Assembly: GCA_031397815.1 (NCBI GenBank)
Contig: JANNMJ010000175.1
Span: 1-32,138, forward strand
Source of the DNA: JANNMJ01 sp031397815
GTDB lineage: Bacteria; Bacteroidota; Bacteroidia; Cytophagales; Hymenobacteraceae
DNA length: 32,138 nt
Reading direction: 5' to 3'
Shown here piece by piece: positions 16,188-24,184 of the stretch; the first letter of the stretch is position 1; every line of letters begins with the position of its first letter. The notes under the pieces are model-generated. The model made no database searches. It saw only the letters and a program-made list of their open reading frames with translations, and was not told the DNA's origin. The translations under genes and the position numbers were made by a program.

Positions 16188-16229
16188 TTAAAAAAGCCCC
16201 CGTACCAACTGGCACGGGGGCTTTTTTAA
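16188..16229. terminator. Bidirectional terminator between ABC operon and lpdA
   Basis: A run of A, the stem CCCCCGT/ACGGGGG with a 10-nt loop, then a run of T: the structure is symmetrical, so it can stop transcription from both sides. It closes the plus-strand ABC operon (stop 16099) and the minus-strand lpdA gene (stop 16289). Confidence 0.9.
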
Positions 16230-16288
16230 TGCATTTTCCGCAGATTCTCTATCGATACTCTCTATCGATATTCCCTGCGGATTATTTC

Positions 16289-17689
16289 CTACAGGTGAAT
16301 AACCTCGCCGTAGGCGGCAGCGGCGGCTTCCATAATTGCCTCGCTCATCGTGGGGTGCGGGTGGACGGACTTTATGATCTCGTGGCCGGTCGTTTCCAGA
16401 TTGCGGGCTACTACTACTTCCGCGATCATCTCCGTCACGTTCGCGCCGATCATGTGCGCGCCGAGCCATTCGCCGTATTTGGCGTCGAAGATGACTTTTA
16501 CGAAACCGTCTTTCACACCCCCGGCCGAGGCTTTGCCCGATGCCGAGAACGGAAACCGGCCGATCTTGACGTCGTAGCCCTGCTCCTTCGCCTGCGCTTC
16601 GGTCAGCCCGACCGACGCGATCTCCGGCGAGCAGTACGTGCAGCCGGGGATGTTGCCGTAGTTGAGGGCGTGCGGATGCTGCCCAGCGATGTTTTCGACG
16701 CAAATAATGCCTTCCGCCGACGCGACGTGCGCGAGCGCCGGACCCGGCACGATATCACCGATGGCGTAAATGCCCGGCACCGACGTGCGGTACATCTCAT
16801 CGACCGTCACGCGGCCTTTCTCCACCTTCACGCCTACTTCTTCGAGGCCGAGGTTTTCGAGGTTCGGCTGAATCCCGACCGCCGACAGCACCACGTCGCA
16901 CTCGATCTGCTGCTCGCCCTTCGCCGTCTTCACGAAGGCGATGCAACCGGCGCCGCTCGTCGTGTCGACGCGCTCCACGGAAGCGTTCGTGAGGATGTTG
17001 ATCCCCGCTTTCTTGAACGACTTTTCGAGCTGTTTCGAGACTTCTTCGTCTTCCACCGGCACGATGCGCGGCAGGTACTCGACGATGGTCACCTCCGTGC
17101 CCATCGTGGCGTAGAAGTACGCGAACTCGACGCCGATAGCGCCCGAGCCTACTACCACCATTTTCTTCGGCTGCTGCGGCAGCACCATCGCCTGCCGGTA
17201 GCCGACGATCTTCTTGCCGTCAATCGGCAGGTTCGGCAGCTCGCGGGCGCGGGCGCCGGTCGCGAGGATGATGTGCTTCGCCGTGATGACCGACGCGGTG
17301 CCGTCGGCGGCGGTGACGGTCACTTCGGAGCCTGATTTCAGCTTCGCTGTGCCCATAATTACCTCGATCTTATTCTTTTTCATGAGGAAGGTCACGCCCT
17401 TGCTCATACCCTCGGCCACCCCGCGCGACCGTTTCACGACGGCGCCGAAGTCGTAGCCGACGTTATCGGCCGAGAGGCCGTATTCCTGCGGGTGCTTGAG
17501 GTAATCGAACACTTGCGCGCTTTTCAGCAGCGCTTTCGTGGGGATACAGCCCCAGTTGAGGCAAATGCCGCCGAGCGACTCGCGCTCCACGACGCCCACT
17601 TTCAGGCCGAGCTGCGAAGCCCGAATTGCCGCCACGTAACCGCCCGGTCCGGTGCCGATTACCAGTACATCAAAAGAAGTCGAAGCCAT
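16289..17689 (-). CDS. lpdA: Dihydrolipoyl dehydrogenase (E3)
   Basis: FAD enzyme that reoxidises dihydrolipoamide to lipoamide with NAD+ in 2-oxoacid dehydrogenase and glycine cleavage complexes, in the cytosol. The 466 residues include the FAD site IGTGPGGYVAA (11-21), the redox-active disulfide GGICLNWGCIPT (Cys43, Cys48), the NAD site VVVGSGAIGVEFA, the FAD site YAIGDI, and the catalytic His445-Glu450 pair in HPHPTMSE. All key residues are present. It stands alone, away from E1/E2 genes, with its own promoter at 17718-17746. Confidence 0.96.
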   Translation of the reverse strand: MASTSFDVLVIGTGPGGYVAAIRASQLGLKVGVVERESLGGICLNWGCIPTKALLKSAQVFDYLKHPQEYGLSADNVGYDFGAVVKRSRGVAEGMSKGVTFLMKKNKIEVIMGTAKLKSGSEVTVTAADGTASVITAKHIILATGARARELPNLPIDGKKIVGYRQAMVLPQQPKKMVVVGSGAIGVEFAYFYATMGTEVTIVEYLPRIVPVEDEEVSKQLEKSFKKAGINILTNASVERVDTTSGAGCIAFVKTAKGEQQIECDVVLSAVGIQPNLENLGLEEVGVKVEKGRVTVDEMYRTSVPGIYAIGDIVPGPALAHVASAEGIICVENIAGQHPHALNYGNIPGCTYCSPEIASVGLTEAQAKEQGYDVKIGRFPFSASGKASAGGVKDGFVKVIFDAKYGEWLGAHMIGANVTEMIAEVVVARNLETTGHEIIKSVHPHPTMSEAIMEAAAAAYGEVIHL

Positions 17690-17717
17690 TCGTTGGGTCG
17701 AAGTTGAATTGGTCAGG

Positions 17718-17746
17718 CAAAGGTACGGGCGGGGCGTAGCCTACAA
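17718..17746 (-). promoter_or_regulatory. Promoter of lpdA
   Basis: On the minus strand, TTG (17744-17746), 18 nt, then TACCTTTG (17718-17725), a full match to the Bacteroidota consensus. The start point would be near 17711, about 22 nt before the lpdA ATG at 17689. Confidence 0.65.
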
Positions 17747-17770
17747 GCAGATGGCAGCCGCCACCTGTAG

Positions 17771-17832
17771 CCGGCTCTGTCCCAGAGACGGTGTTGATTC
17801 GCCCTTTGACGCCATCTCTGAGACAGAGCTGG
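17771..17832. repeat. Imperfect inverted repeat upstream of lpdA
   Basis: Arms 17771-17791 and 17812-17832 pair at 18 of 21 positions (CTCTGTCCCAGAGACGG against CTCTGTCTCAGAGATGG in complement), with a 20-nt loop. No T-run follows. It lies between the dnaK terminator and the lpdA promoter in a 266-bp gap without a gene, and resembles a dispersed palindromic element. Confidence 0.6.
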
Positions 17833-17854
17833 CCACGCGCACGCCCCTATAGCC

Positions 17855-17904
17855 TATAAAAACGGTAACCCGGCCCACCGCAAGCGCAGCGAGCCGGGTT
17901 ACCG
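17855..17904 (-). terminator. Rho-independent terminator of dnaK
   Basis: Perfect 12-bp stem CGGTAACCCGGC (17863-17874) with its complement (17893-17904), around an 18-nt loop. On the minus strand it is followed by a run of T (complement of 17855-17862). It lies 52 nt past the dnaK stop. Between it and dnaK is a short duplicated TAAATCAGCGA motif (17918-17928 and 17944-17954). Confidence 0.85.
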
Positions 17905-17955
17905 AAGGGAAGCTCTCTAAATCAGCGAAATCACCGGATCAGCTAAATCAGCGAT

Positions 17956-19884
17956 CTACTTGACTTCTTCGTAATCGACGTCGGTTACGCCGTCGGCGCC
18001 GGGGCCGGGATTTGGCTGGCCGCCGCCGGGCTGACCGCCCATATCGGGGCCACCTTCGGCGCCGGGTTGGGCGCCACCGGCTGCGTACATCTCCTGCGAG
18101 GCGGTTTGCCACGCGGCGTTGATGGCGGCCATCGCGGTGTCAATGGCGGTCACGTCTTTGCTGGCGTGGGCCGATTTGAGGGTTTCGAGGGCCGACGTGA
18201 TCGCCGATTTGTTGCCTTCCGAGAGCTTATCGCCGAATTCGGTGAGCTGCTTTTCGGTCTGGAAGATCATCGAGTCGGCTTGGTTGATCTTTTCGATCTT
18301 CTCGCGCTCGACTTTATCCGATGCTTCGTTGGCCTTCGCCTCGTTCTTCATCCGCTCGATATCGGCGTCGGAAAGGCCCGACGAAGCTTCGATGCGGATT
18401 TTCTGCTCTTTGCCGGTCGCTTTATCCTTCGCGGTTACGTGGAGGATGCCGTTGGCGTCGATGTCGAAAATAACCTCGATTTGCGGCACACCGCGCGGTG
18501 CGGGCGGGATGTCGGCGAGGTGGAACTTACCGATGGTGCGGTTCTGATTCGCCATCGCCCGCTCGCCTTGCAGAACGTGGATTTCGACGCTCGGCTGGTT
18601 GTCGGAGGCGGTGGAGAAGGTCTCCGATTTCTTGGTCGGAATCGTCGTGTTCGACTCGATGAGCTTCGTCATCACGCCGCCCATCGTCTCGATACCGAGG
18701 CTCAGCGGGGTGACGTCGAGCAGGAGTACGTCCTTCACTTCGCCCGTCAGCACGCCGCCCTGAATGGCAGCTCCCACGGCCACCACTTCATCCGGGTTCA
18801 CGCCTTTCGAAGGCTTCTTCCCGAAGAACTTCTCAACTTCTTCCTGAATCCGCGGAATCCGGGTCGAGCCACCCACGAGGATCACCTCGTTGATATCGGT
18901 CACTTTCAGGCCCGCATCGCTGAGCGCCTTTTTCACCGGCTCCATCGAGCGGCGAATCAGCGTATCGGCGAGCTGCTCGAACTTGGCGCGGCTCAGCTTC
19001 ACCACCAAGTGCTTCGGCCCCGAGGCCGTAGCGGTGATGTAAGGGAGATTGATTTCGGTTTCCGACGAAGACGAAAGCTCCACTTTGGCTTTCTCAGCGG
19101 CTTCCTTGAGGCGCTGGAGAGCCATTGGGTCGTTGCGCAGGTCGAGGCCTTCGTTCTCCGACTTGAACTGGTCGGCGAGGAAGTTGATGATGACCTGGTC
19201 GAAGTCGTCGCCGCCGAGGTGGGTGTCGCCGTTGGTGCTGAGCACTTCGAAAACGCCTTCCGAAAGCTCCAGAATCGAGATATCGAACGTGCCACCGCCG
19301 AGGTCGTACACGGCGATCTTGTGGTCGGTGTGGTCTTTATCGAGGCCGTAAGCGAGGGCGGCAGCGGTCGGCTCGTTGATGATCCGCTTCACCTCAAGCC
19401 CGGCAATCGCGCCGGCCTCTTTCGTGGCTTGGCGCTGCGCGTCGTTGAAGTATGCGGGCACCGTGATGACGGCTTCCGTGACGGTTTGGCCAAGGTAATC
19501 CTCCGCCGTTTGCTTCATTTTCTGGAGCACCATCGCCGAGATTTCCTGCGGCGTGTAGGTGCGGTCGCCGATTTTCACCGACACCGTGTTGTTCGGGCCG
19601 GGGGAAAGCTGATACGCGACGTGCTTGCCCTCTTCGGTCACTTCCGAGAAAGAACGCCCCATGAAGCGCTTAATCGAAGCGATCGTGTTTTTGGGGTTGG
19701 TAATGGCCTGCCGCTTCGCCGGGTCACCGACTTTGCGCTCGCCATTGCCATTGTCGAGGAAGGCTACGATGGACGGCGTGGTACGGCGACCTTCGGAGTT
19801 AGGAATCACGACCGGCTCGTTGCCTTCCATAACGGCCACACACGAGTTGGTGGTGCCCAGGTCAATCCCGATGATTTTGCCCAT
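17956..19884 (-). CDS. dnaK: Molecular chaperone DnaK (Hsp70)
   Basis: ATP-dependent cytosolic chaperone that binds exposed hydrophobic segments, working with DnaJ and GrpE. 642 residues, the usual bacterial length. The ATPase domain has IDLGTTNS (7-14), the YDLGGGTFDIS phosphate loop and VILVGGSTRIPRIQ. The substrate-binding domain follows, with the linker DVLLLDVTPLSLGIET. The Gly/Pro-rich tail ends DVDYEEVK. No dnaJ or grpE lies next to it, so it is a stand-alone gene. I found no CIRCE element or clear TAnnTTTG box upstream; the space before it is occupied by the terminator of the previous gene. Confidence 0.98.
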   Translation of the reverse strand: MGKIIGIDLGTTNSCVAVMEGNEPVVIPNSEGRRTTPSIVAFLDNGNGERKVGDPAKRQAITNPKNTIASIKRFMGRSFSEVTEEGKHVAYQLSPGPNNTVSVKIGDRTYTPQEISAMVLQKMKQTAEDYLGQTVTEAVITVPAYFNDAQRQATKEAGAIAGLEVKRIINEPTAAALAYGLDKDHTDHKIAVYDLGGGTFDISILELSEGVFEVLSTNGDTHLGGDDFDQVIINFLADQFKSENEGLDLRNDPMALQRLKEAAEKAKVELSSSSETEINLPYITATASGPKHLVVKLSRAKFEQLADTLIRRSMEPVKKALSDAGLKVTDINEVILVGGSTRIPRIQEEVEKFFGKKPSKGVNPDEVVAVGAAIQGGVLTGEVKDVLLLDVTPLSLGIETMGGVMTKLIESNTTIPTKKSETFSTASDNQPSVEIHVLQGERAMANQNRTIGKFHLADIPPAPRGVPQIEVIFDIDANGILHVTAKDKATGKEQKIRIEASSGLSDADIERMKNEAKANEASDKVEREKIEKINQADSMIFQTEKQLTEFGDKLSEGNKSAITSALETLKSAHASKDVTAIDTAMAAINAAWQTASQEMYAAGGAQPGAEGGPDMGGQPGGGQPNPGPGADGVTDVDYEEVK

Positions 19885-19916
19885 TGCGAGGGGTTGCTAG
19901 GTTTTAGGAATCTGGT

Positions 19917-19973
19917 GAGAAAAAAGTCGCGGCCCGCCTCCCGCGCCTTCACTGGTCGTGGGAAGCGGGCCGC
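19917..19973 (-). terminator. Terminator of the lipoprotein gene, upstream of dnaK
   Basis: Arms 19929-19945 and 19957-19973 form a 17-bp GC-rich stem with two mismatches. On the minus strand it leads into ACTTTTTTCTC. It lies 51 nt past the stop at 20024 and insulates dnaK (start 19884). Confidence 0.82.
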
Positions 19974-20023
19974 GCCGCCCGGATTACAAGGCCGGTGCCA
20001 GAGACCCCGGTGGTGACAAACTG

Positions 20024-21172
20024 TCAGAGCAGCACGTTAAACTTGTATTCCTTGAATGCAGCTTTAATGGCTGTTTTTGTTGCTTGTTCCGCTGGCGTGT
20101 TGTAAACAATGGGCAATTTTTGGCTGACGCTATGCTGCACGCGCCCCGTCACCAAGCCTTTACCACCGCTTACGTTGGTGAATTCGGGGGTTGTTTGGGT
20201 GAGCGCCGACGAAGAGCCGGTGATTTCCTGATAGTCGGCCCACTGCTTCGAGCCAGCGATTACGCGGAAAGTGAATGCTGGTTCACGTAAGGTACGCTCC
20301 GTATCAGCCGGATCTTGCGAGACATCGATGTTAGCGCGCAGGAACTGGTCGAAGAAGGATCTTTCGGGTTGATCGACGTTAATCTCGACGCCACTTTCTT
20401 CCGCTGTGCGGAAGATGAGGTTCTCGCGCAATAGCCAGGTTTTGGTCTTGGCGGTGGTCACGCCATTGATGGTTTCATTGTAATGAAAGTCCATCTCGGC
20501 CATATAAATACCCGCTCGGCTTTGCGCATTGAAATTTAAAAACGTTTTAGCAAGCGGGTTGAAGGTGATGTTGGTATCCGCTTGGGTGAAAGGGGTGAGG
20601 GATCTGGTACCGGCACGGGTGATGTAGAGGACGCCTGATCGGTTAGGATTCGTCCTATCAAACGGCACCGGAATACGCGTTGCGCCCTGCGCCACGGTGC
20701 CTGTTCGGGTGTTGCGCGCCACTACGCGGTAAATCCGGGCCGTATCGATGCCGGGGAAGGCGTCAGGGGTCTGATACACCACTTGGCGCTCGTTGCTGAA
20801 GGTGCCGGGGGGCTTGGTGGTGCTCACCACGCGCTCCAAGATGTACTCGTTGGCGACCGTCGAATCGCGATTCAACGCCTGTAAGCGGGCGTCGATGACG
20901 CCTTCCGGGAAGTTGATGGAATCGGGCTTGGTGGCGGCGATTACCCGCGCATCGGAGCCGGTGTTGAGGAACGCCTTGTTGATGCGGACAATCTGACGCG
21001 TCTGACCGGGGTCGAGGATGGCGTAAATGACAGTCGTTTCGCGGTAGGCGTCGTTCGGGTCGAGGTCGGTTTCACAGGCCGCCAACCCGAGGGCGAACGG
21101 CGCCAGCAAAACGGCGGGCAGGAGGCGCCGGAAGGCGCTCGGAAGCGTGCTTGAGGAGGGGTGCTGTGGCAT
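20024..21172 (-). CDS. Putative lipoprotein of unknown function (DUF4249-like)
   Basis: 382 residues from the ATG at 21172. The N-terminus is a lipoprotein signal (LLPAVLLAPFALGLAAC) with lipid-attachment Cys33, followed by ETDLDPNDAYRETTVIYAIL, so it should be attached to a membrane and face the periplasm or surface. The body is beta-rich (IYAILDPGQTRQIVRINKAFL, GIYMAEMDFHYNETING, FTFRVIAGSKQWADYQ), which recalls DUF4249-type Bacteroidota lipoproteins. The assignment is by eye and tentative; no catalytic motif is visible. Its ATG lies 7 nt after the stop of the pseudouridine synthase gene, so the two are co-transcribed, and a strong terminator follows. Confidence 0.82.
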   Translation of the reverse strand: MPQHPSSSTLPSAFRRLLPAVLLAPFALGLAACETDLDPNDAYRETTVIYAILDPGQTRQIVRINKAFLNTGSDARVIAATKPDSINFPEGVIDARLQALNRDSTVANEYILERVVSTTKPPGTFSNERQVVYQTPDAFPGIDTARIYRVVARNTRTGTVAQGATRIPVPFDRTNPNRSGVLYITRAGTRSLTPFTQADTNITFNPLAKTFLNFNAQSRAGIYMAEMDFHYNETINGVTTAKTKTWLLRENLIFRTAEESGVEINVDQPERSFFDQFLRANIDVSQDPADTERTLREPAFTFRVIAGSKQWADYQEITGSSSALTQTTPEFTNVSGGKGLVTGRVQHSVSQKLPIVYNTPAEQATKTAIKAAFKEYKFNVLL

Positions 21173-21179
21173 CACGGGG

Positions 21180-21812
21180 TCAAAGATAACGGCCGCCTCT
21201 GCGGCGTTGCTTGGCGGGTGGGGCAATTGTGCGGCCATCGGCCAAGTTGTGGAGCATTTGTTCTTCGGAAGCGGAAAGCGTGCGCCATTCACCCGGCCGC
21301 AACCCGCCGAGCGTCAGCGGGCCGATGGCGGCGCGAATGAGGCGCAGGGTCGGCAAGCCGACGGCCGCCGTCATCCGCCGGACTTGCCGGTTTTGGCCTT
21401 CGGTGAGGATGATTTCGAGCCACGCCGTGGGGATGGTGGCGCGGTACCGAATCGGTGGGGTGCGCGGCCACAGCGCGGGCGGCTCAGCGGGCAGGATATC
21501 GGCACCGGCTGGCGCCAACGGCCCCCTCTTGAGCACCATCCCGCCGACGCGGAGCAGTTCGAGCGCTTCCGAAGTCGGGGTACCTTCCACCTGCGCCCAA
21601 TACGTTTTCGGCACCTTAAAGCGCGGATTGCTCAGCCGATGCTGGAGGTGCGCATCAGAAGTCAGCAGCACCAACCCTTCCGAATCAAAATCAAGCCGCC
21701 CGACGGGGTATACGTCCGGTACGGGCACGAAATCCTTCAGCGTAACCCGGCCGTTCTCATCCGTAAACTGCGTCAGGACTTCAAAAGGCTTGTTGAGGAG
21801 GAGGGTTGACAT
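21180..21812 (-). CDS. rRNA pseudouridine synthase, RsuA/RluE family
   Basis: 210-residue enzyme converting a uridine of rRNA to pseudouridine. It starts at once with the catalytic fold (MSTLLLNKPFEVLTQF) and has no S4 domain, like RluE. Motif II is VYPVGRLDFDSEGLVLLT, with the catalytic Asp in GRLD; LTEGQNRQVRRM and LRLIRAAIGP are the usual later motifs. The lack of S4 and the length favour RluE (23S rRNA), but RsuA/RluB/RluF specificity cannot be settled by eye. The frame extends upstream to 21926 without protein-like sequence; the ATG at 21812 is preceded by CACATC repeats. Confidence 0.92.
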   Translation of the reverse strand: MSTLLLNKPFEVLTQFTDENGRVTLKDFVPVPDVYPVGRLDFDSEGLVLLTSDAHLQHRLSNPRFKVPKTYWAQVEGTPTSEALELLRVGGMVLKRGPLAPAGADILPAEPPALWPRTPPIRYRATIPTAWLEIILTEGQNRQVRRMTAAVGLPTLRLIRAAIGPLTLGGLRPGEWRTLSASEEQMLHNLADGRTIAPPAKQRRRGGRYL

Positions 21813-21833
21813 GGGTGATGGGGAGATTTGAAG

Positions 21834-21856
21834 GATGTGGGAGATGTAAGGATGTG
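21834..21856. repeat. Small GATGTG repeat in the pseudouridine synthase leader
   Basis: GATGTG, GATGTA and GATGTG occur at 21834, 21843 and 21851 and read CACATCC on the minus strand, just ahead of the start at 21812. This is the same motif as in the sppA leader. Confidence 0.55.
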
Positions 21857-21952
21857 CCGTAACCGCGTTCCTCAGCCGCGTTCCCCACCCCAATCGGCCG
21901 CGTAACGCCATGCGAACCCAACCCACACGCGCTCAGCCGCAAATCGAATCAA

Positions 21953-24043
21953 TCAATACCCGCCCAAATACTTCCGCGCCGTCCATTCCAGCGTGAGGAG
22001 GGTGAGGAGAGCGAAGAACAGCCAGCGGAGGTTAATCAAGTCGCGTAGCTCTTCACTTTCGTGCAGAACGGCCGGGAAGCGGGCGGCGGCGAGGGTTTTT
22101 TCGAGCGCGTCGAGCTGCGACGGGAAGAAAAGCTTGCCGCCGGAGCGCGTGGCGAGCTGGTTGAGCAGATTATGGTCGGCGCGCGCCGTGAGGGCTTCGA
22201 GCTGAAGCTCCCGAATCAGTAATTCGCCAGCATCCTGCTCAGCACGGCCTTCTACGGTGGCGCGAGCCGTGTACCGATACAGCCCGGCGGGCAGCGAGCC
22301 GACGGCCAGCCCAGCGCTTCCTTCGGCATTGACGAAGGAGAACGTGCGCGGCCGGTTCTTCTCATCGGTGAGCGTCACGGTGACGCTTTGGCCGTAGACG
22401 CGCTCGTACAGCGCATTGTAAGCTTCTACCCTGAAAACCACTTCATCGGACGTCGTCAGCTCATCGCGACGGGGGAAGACGCGGAGTTTTTTCTTGTTGT
22501 CGGCGGCCGTCAGCAGCCCCACCACGCCGTTGATGACGCGGTCGAACGCCTCGGGCTGATTGTCGTGGGCGGCGGCTTCGGTCAGGCGCCACTGCCACGT
22601 GCCCTCGCCCGCCAATACGGCGCTGCGGGTGCCGCTACGGGTCTGCATCAGCAGCAGCGGCTTGGTGGTGGGCACGCGCCCCACTTGCTGCCACAGCAGC
22701 ACGTCGGCGGCCGGAGAAGTACGGAAATCGGCGAACGGCACCAGCGCGGGCGGGTAATTGCGGACGCGCTCGGCTAGCTCCGTGGTCAGCTCAAAGCGGC
22801 GGAAACCGGTATTGGCGGCGGCCGTCACCTCGTCGGATTGTTGGCCGCGCGGATTCACCGTGAGGCCCGCGCCGAGCTGATTGAAGGCCGAAAAATCGGT
22901 TTGAGCGCCCAGAATGTAGAAAACCGGCAGGCGGCGGCGGCGGACCAAATCGAGCACATCCGCCCCTACCCCACTCGCGGCGGGCAGCTCGTGGAGCACG
23001 ACGGCGTCGTAATCATCAGCTTTGAGGGGTTTTACGCCCGGCAGATACAGCTCGGTCTGGAAGTTAGGATTGGTGGCGAGCGCCGCCCGCAGCGCATTCA
23101 CATCGGGGTGCGGCCCGGCGGCGGCGACGAGAATCTTCAGCCGCCCCTTCACCACGTCCACATAAGCGTCGCGCTGGTTGTTGAGCCGCGTGAACTCGCC
23201 CGTCACCGGCTCCACCGTCACGGTGTAGCGACGCTTGCCGGGAGCGGGCGCCAACACCTGAAACGTGACATCCTGCGTGATTTTCGCGGCGTCGAGGGCG
23301 ATGGATTGGCGCCCCAGCTCTCGCCCGGCTTCGCGAAGCACCACGGTAGCGGCGCCGGTCCGGAAACCGTCGTTCCGCACTTCTGCGACCACTGGAAACC
23401 GGTCGCCGCTGAACGCTACTTTGTTGTATTCGAGGGCCGAAAGTGCCACATCGCGCTTCGGCACCGTATCGCCCACGGCCACGGCGTGAACCGTGAACGG
23501 CAGCTCATCATACACCGGCGAGCGCCCTTGGTTAGCGATGCCGTCGGACACGAGGACCGTCGCGGCGAGGTTGCGGTTCTCGTAATCCGACCGAATCCCG
23601 CTGAGCAGCTTGTCCAGATCCGTCGCCGGGCGCCGGAATCGGAGCGAGTCGAGCGACGGCTGTCGCCGGTCGTTCGCGCCGAGCGTCCGGATTTCCACGC
23701 GGTAACCGGCGGTGCGCAAACGGTCGGTCATCGCCGCGAGGCCGGTTTTCAGCTTCGTGAGCAGCCCGGCTTCAGTATAAAGCCCGACCGATTGCGAATC
23801 ATCCACGGCGAGCACCACGGTGGGCGCTTCGGGCTGCGTCTGCACGTAGCGCAGCACCGGCCCCAAAAGCAGAAACGCCACGAACGCCACCACAAACGCC
23901 CGAATGGCCGCCAGCGTCAGGTTCCACCCGCGCGACCACGGAGCGTCTTTAGTGTAGAGCAGCCACGCGTAGGCCGCGCCCGCCAGCAGGCAAGCGACAA
24001 TCCATAGCGGGTGAGCAGAAAGCGAAAAGTTGAGCGAGTTCAT
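21953..24043 (-). CDS. VWA-domain inner-membrane protein of unknown function
   Basis: 696 residues. Two N-terminal membrane helices (about 12-30 and 42-62) precede a von Willebrand A-like domain with a full DxSxS metal site, DDSQS (81-85), and VLVSDGIANQG. Beta-rich periplasmic domains follow, including a glutamine-amidotransferase-like segment (LKILVAAAGPHPDVNALRAAL, DYDAVVLHELP). A membrane helix near the C-terminus (about 669-688, LRWLFFALLTLLTLEW) completes it. This layout is common in Bacteroidota but uncharacterised; it resembles BatA/BatB-type proteins in outline. The ATG at 24043 gives the membrane helix near the start; a GTAGGGGCG-type hairpin lies just upstream. It follows fabG by 141 nt. 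Confidence 0.87.
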   Translation of the reverse strand: MNSLNFSLSAHPLWIVACLLAGAAYAWLLYTKDAPWSRGWNLTLAAIRAFVVAFVAFLLLGPVLRYVQTQPEAPTVVLAVDDSQSVGLYTEAGLLTKLKTGLAAMTDRLRTAGYRVEIRTLGANDRRQPSLDSLRFRRPATDLDKLLSGIRSDYENRNLAATVLVSDGIANQGRSPVYDELPFTVHAVAVGDTVPKRDVALSALEYNKVAFSGDRFPVVAEVRNDGFRTGAATVVLREAGRELGRQSIALDAAKITQDVTFQVLAPAPGKRRYTVTVEPVTGEFTRLNNQRDAYVDVVKGRLKILVAAAGPHPDVNALRAALATNPNFQTELYLPGVKPLKADDYDAVVLHELPAASGVGADVLDLVRRRRLPVFYILGAQTDFSAFNQLGAGLTVNPRGQQSDEVTAAANTGFRRFELTTELAERVRNYPPALVPFADFRTSPAADVLLWQQVGRVPTTKPLLLMQTRSGTRSAVLAGEGTWQWRLTEAAAHDNQPEAFDRVINGVVGLLTAADNKKKLRVFPRRDELTTSDEVVFRVEAYNALYERVYGQSVTVTLTDEKNRPRTFSFVNAEGSAGLAVGSLPAGLYRYTARATVEGRAEQDAGELLIRELQLEALTARADHNLLNQLATRSGGKLFFPSQLDALEKTLAAARFPAVLHESEELRDLINLRWLFFALLTLLTLEWTARKYLGGY

Positions 24044-24048
24044 CGGAT

Positions 24049-24069
24049 GGGTGGGCCTTGTGCCCGCCC
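24049..24069. repeat. GTAGGGGCG-type palindromic repeat, copy 2 (partial)
   Basis: GGGTGGGC (24049-24056), loop CTTGT, GCCCGCCC (24062-24069): the same hairpin as copy 1 with one G-T pair and without the GTAGG flank. It sits 5 bp upstream of the VWA gene's ATG, where its RNA hairpin could affect translation. Confidence 0.65.
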
Positions 24070-24184
24070 GTGCAGGGTAATTTCGTGTAAAGAGCGACCA
24101 CAGGTGCGCTGCGGTTGCAAGCGCGCAGCGCGGACGAGCGTCAGCCCTTCCGCGCAACGTGCAGATTGCCGAAATTGGGGCGAC

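Noticed and set aside
16246..16270. Direct repeat TCTCTATCGATA (two copies)
   Set aside because: Only two 12-bp copies between the terminator and the lpdA stop; too short to call an element.
16229..17335. Plus-strand open frame opposite lpdA (368 codons)
   Set aside because: Antisense shadow of lpdA; it starts inside the terminator region and has no recognisable domain.
18067..20016. Long plus-strand open frame opposite dnaK (649 codons)
   Set aside because: It is the antisense of a certain dnaK gene in a high-GC genome. Its translation is rich in His, Arg, Val and Gly without any domain, as expected for a shadow frame.
22838..24007. Plus-strand open frame opposite the VWA gene (389 codons)
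   Set aside because: Antisense shadow; Arg/His-rich without domains.
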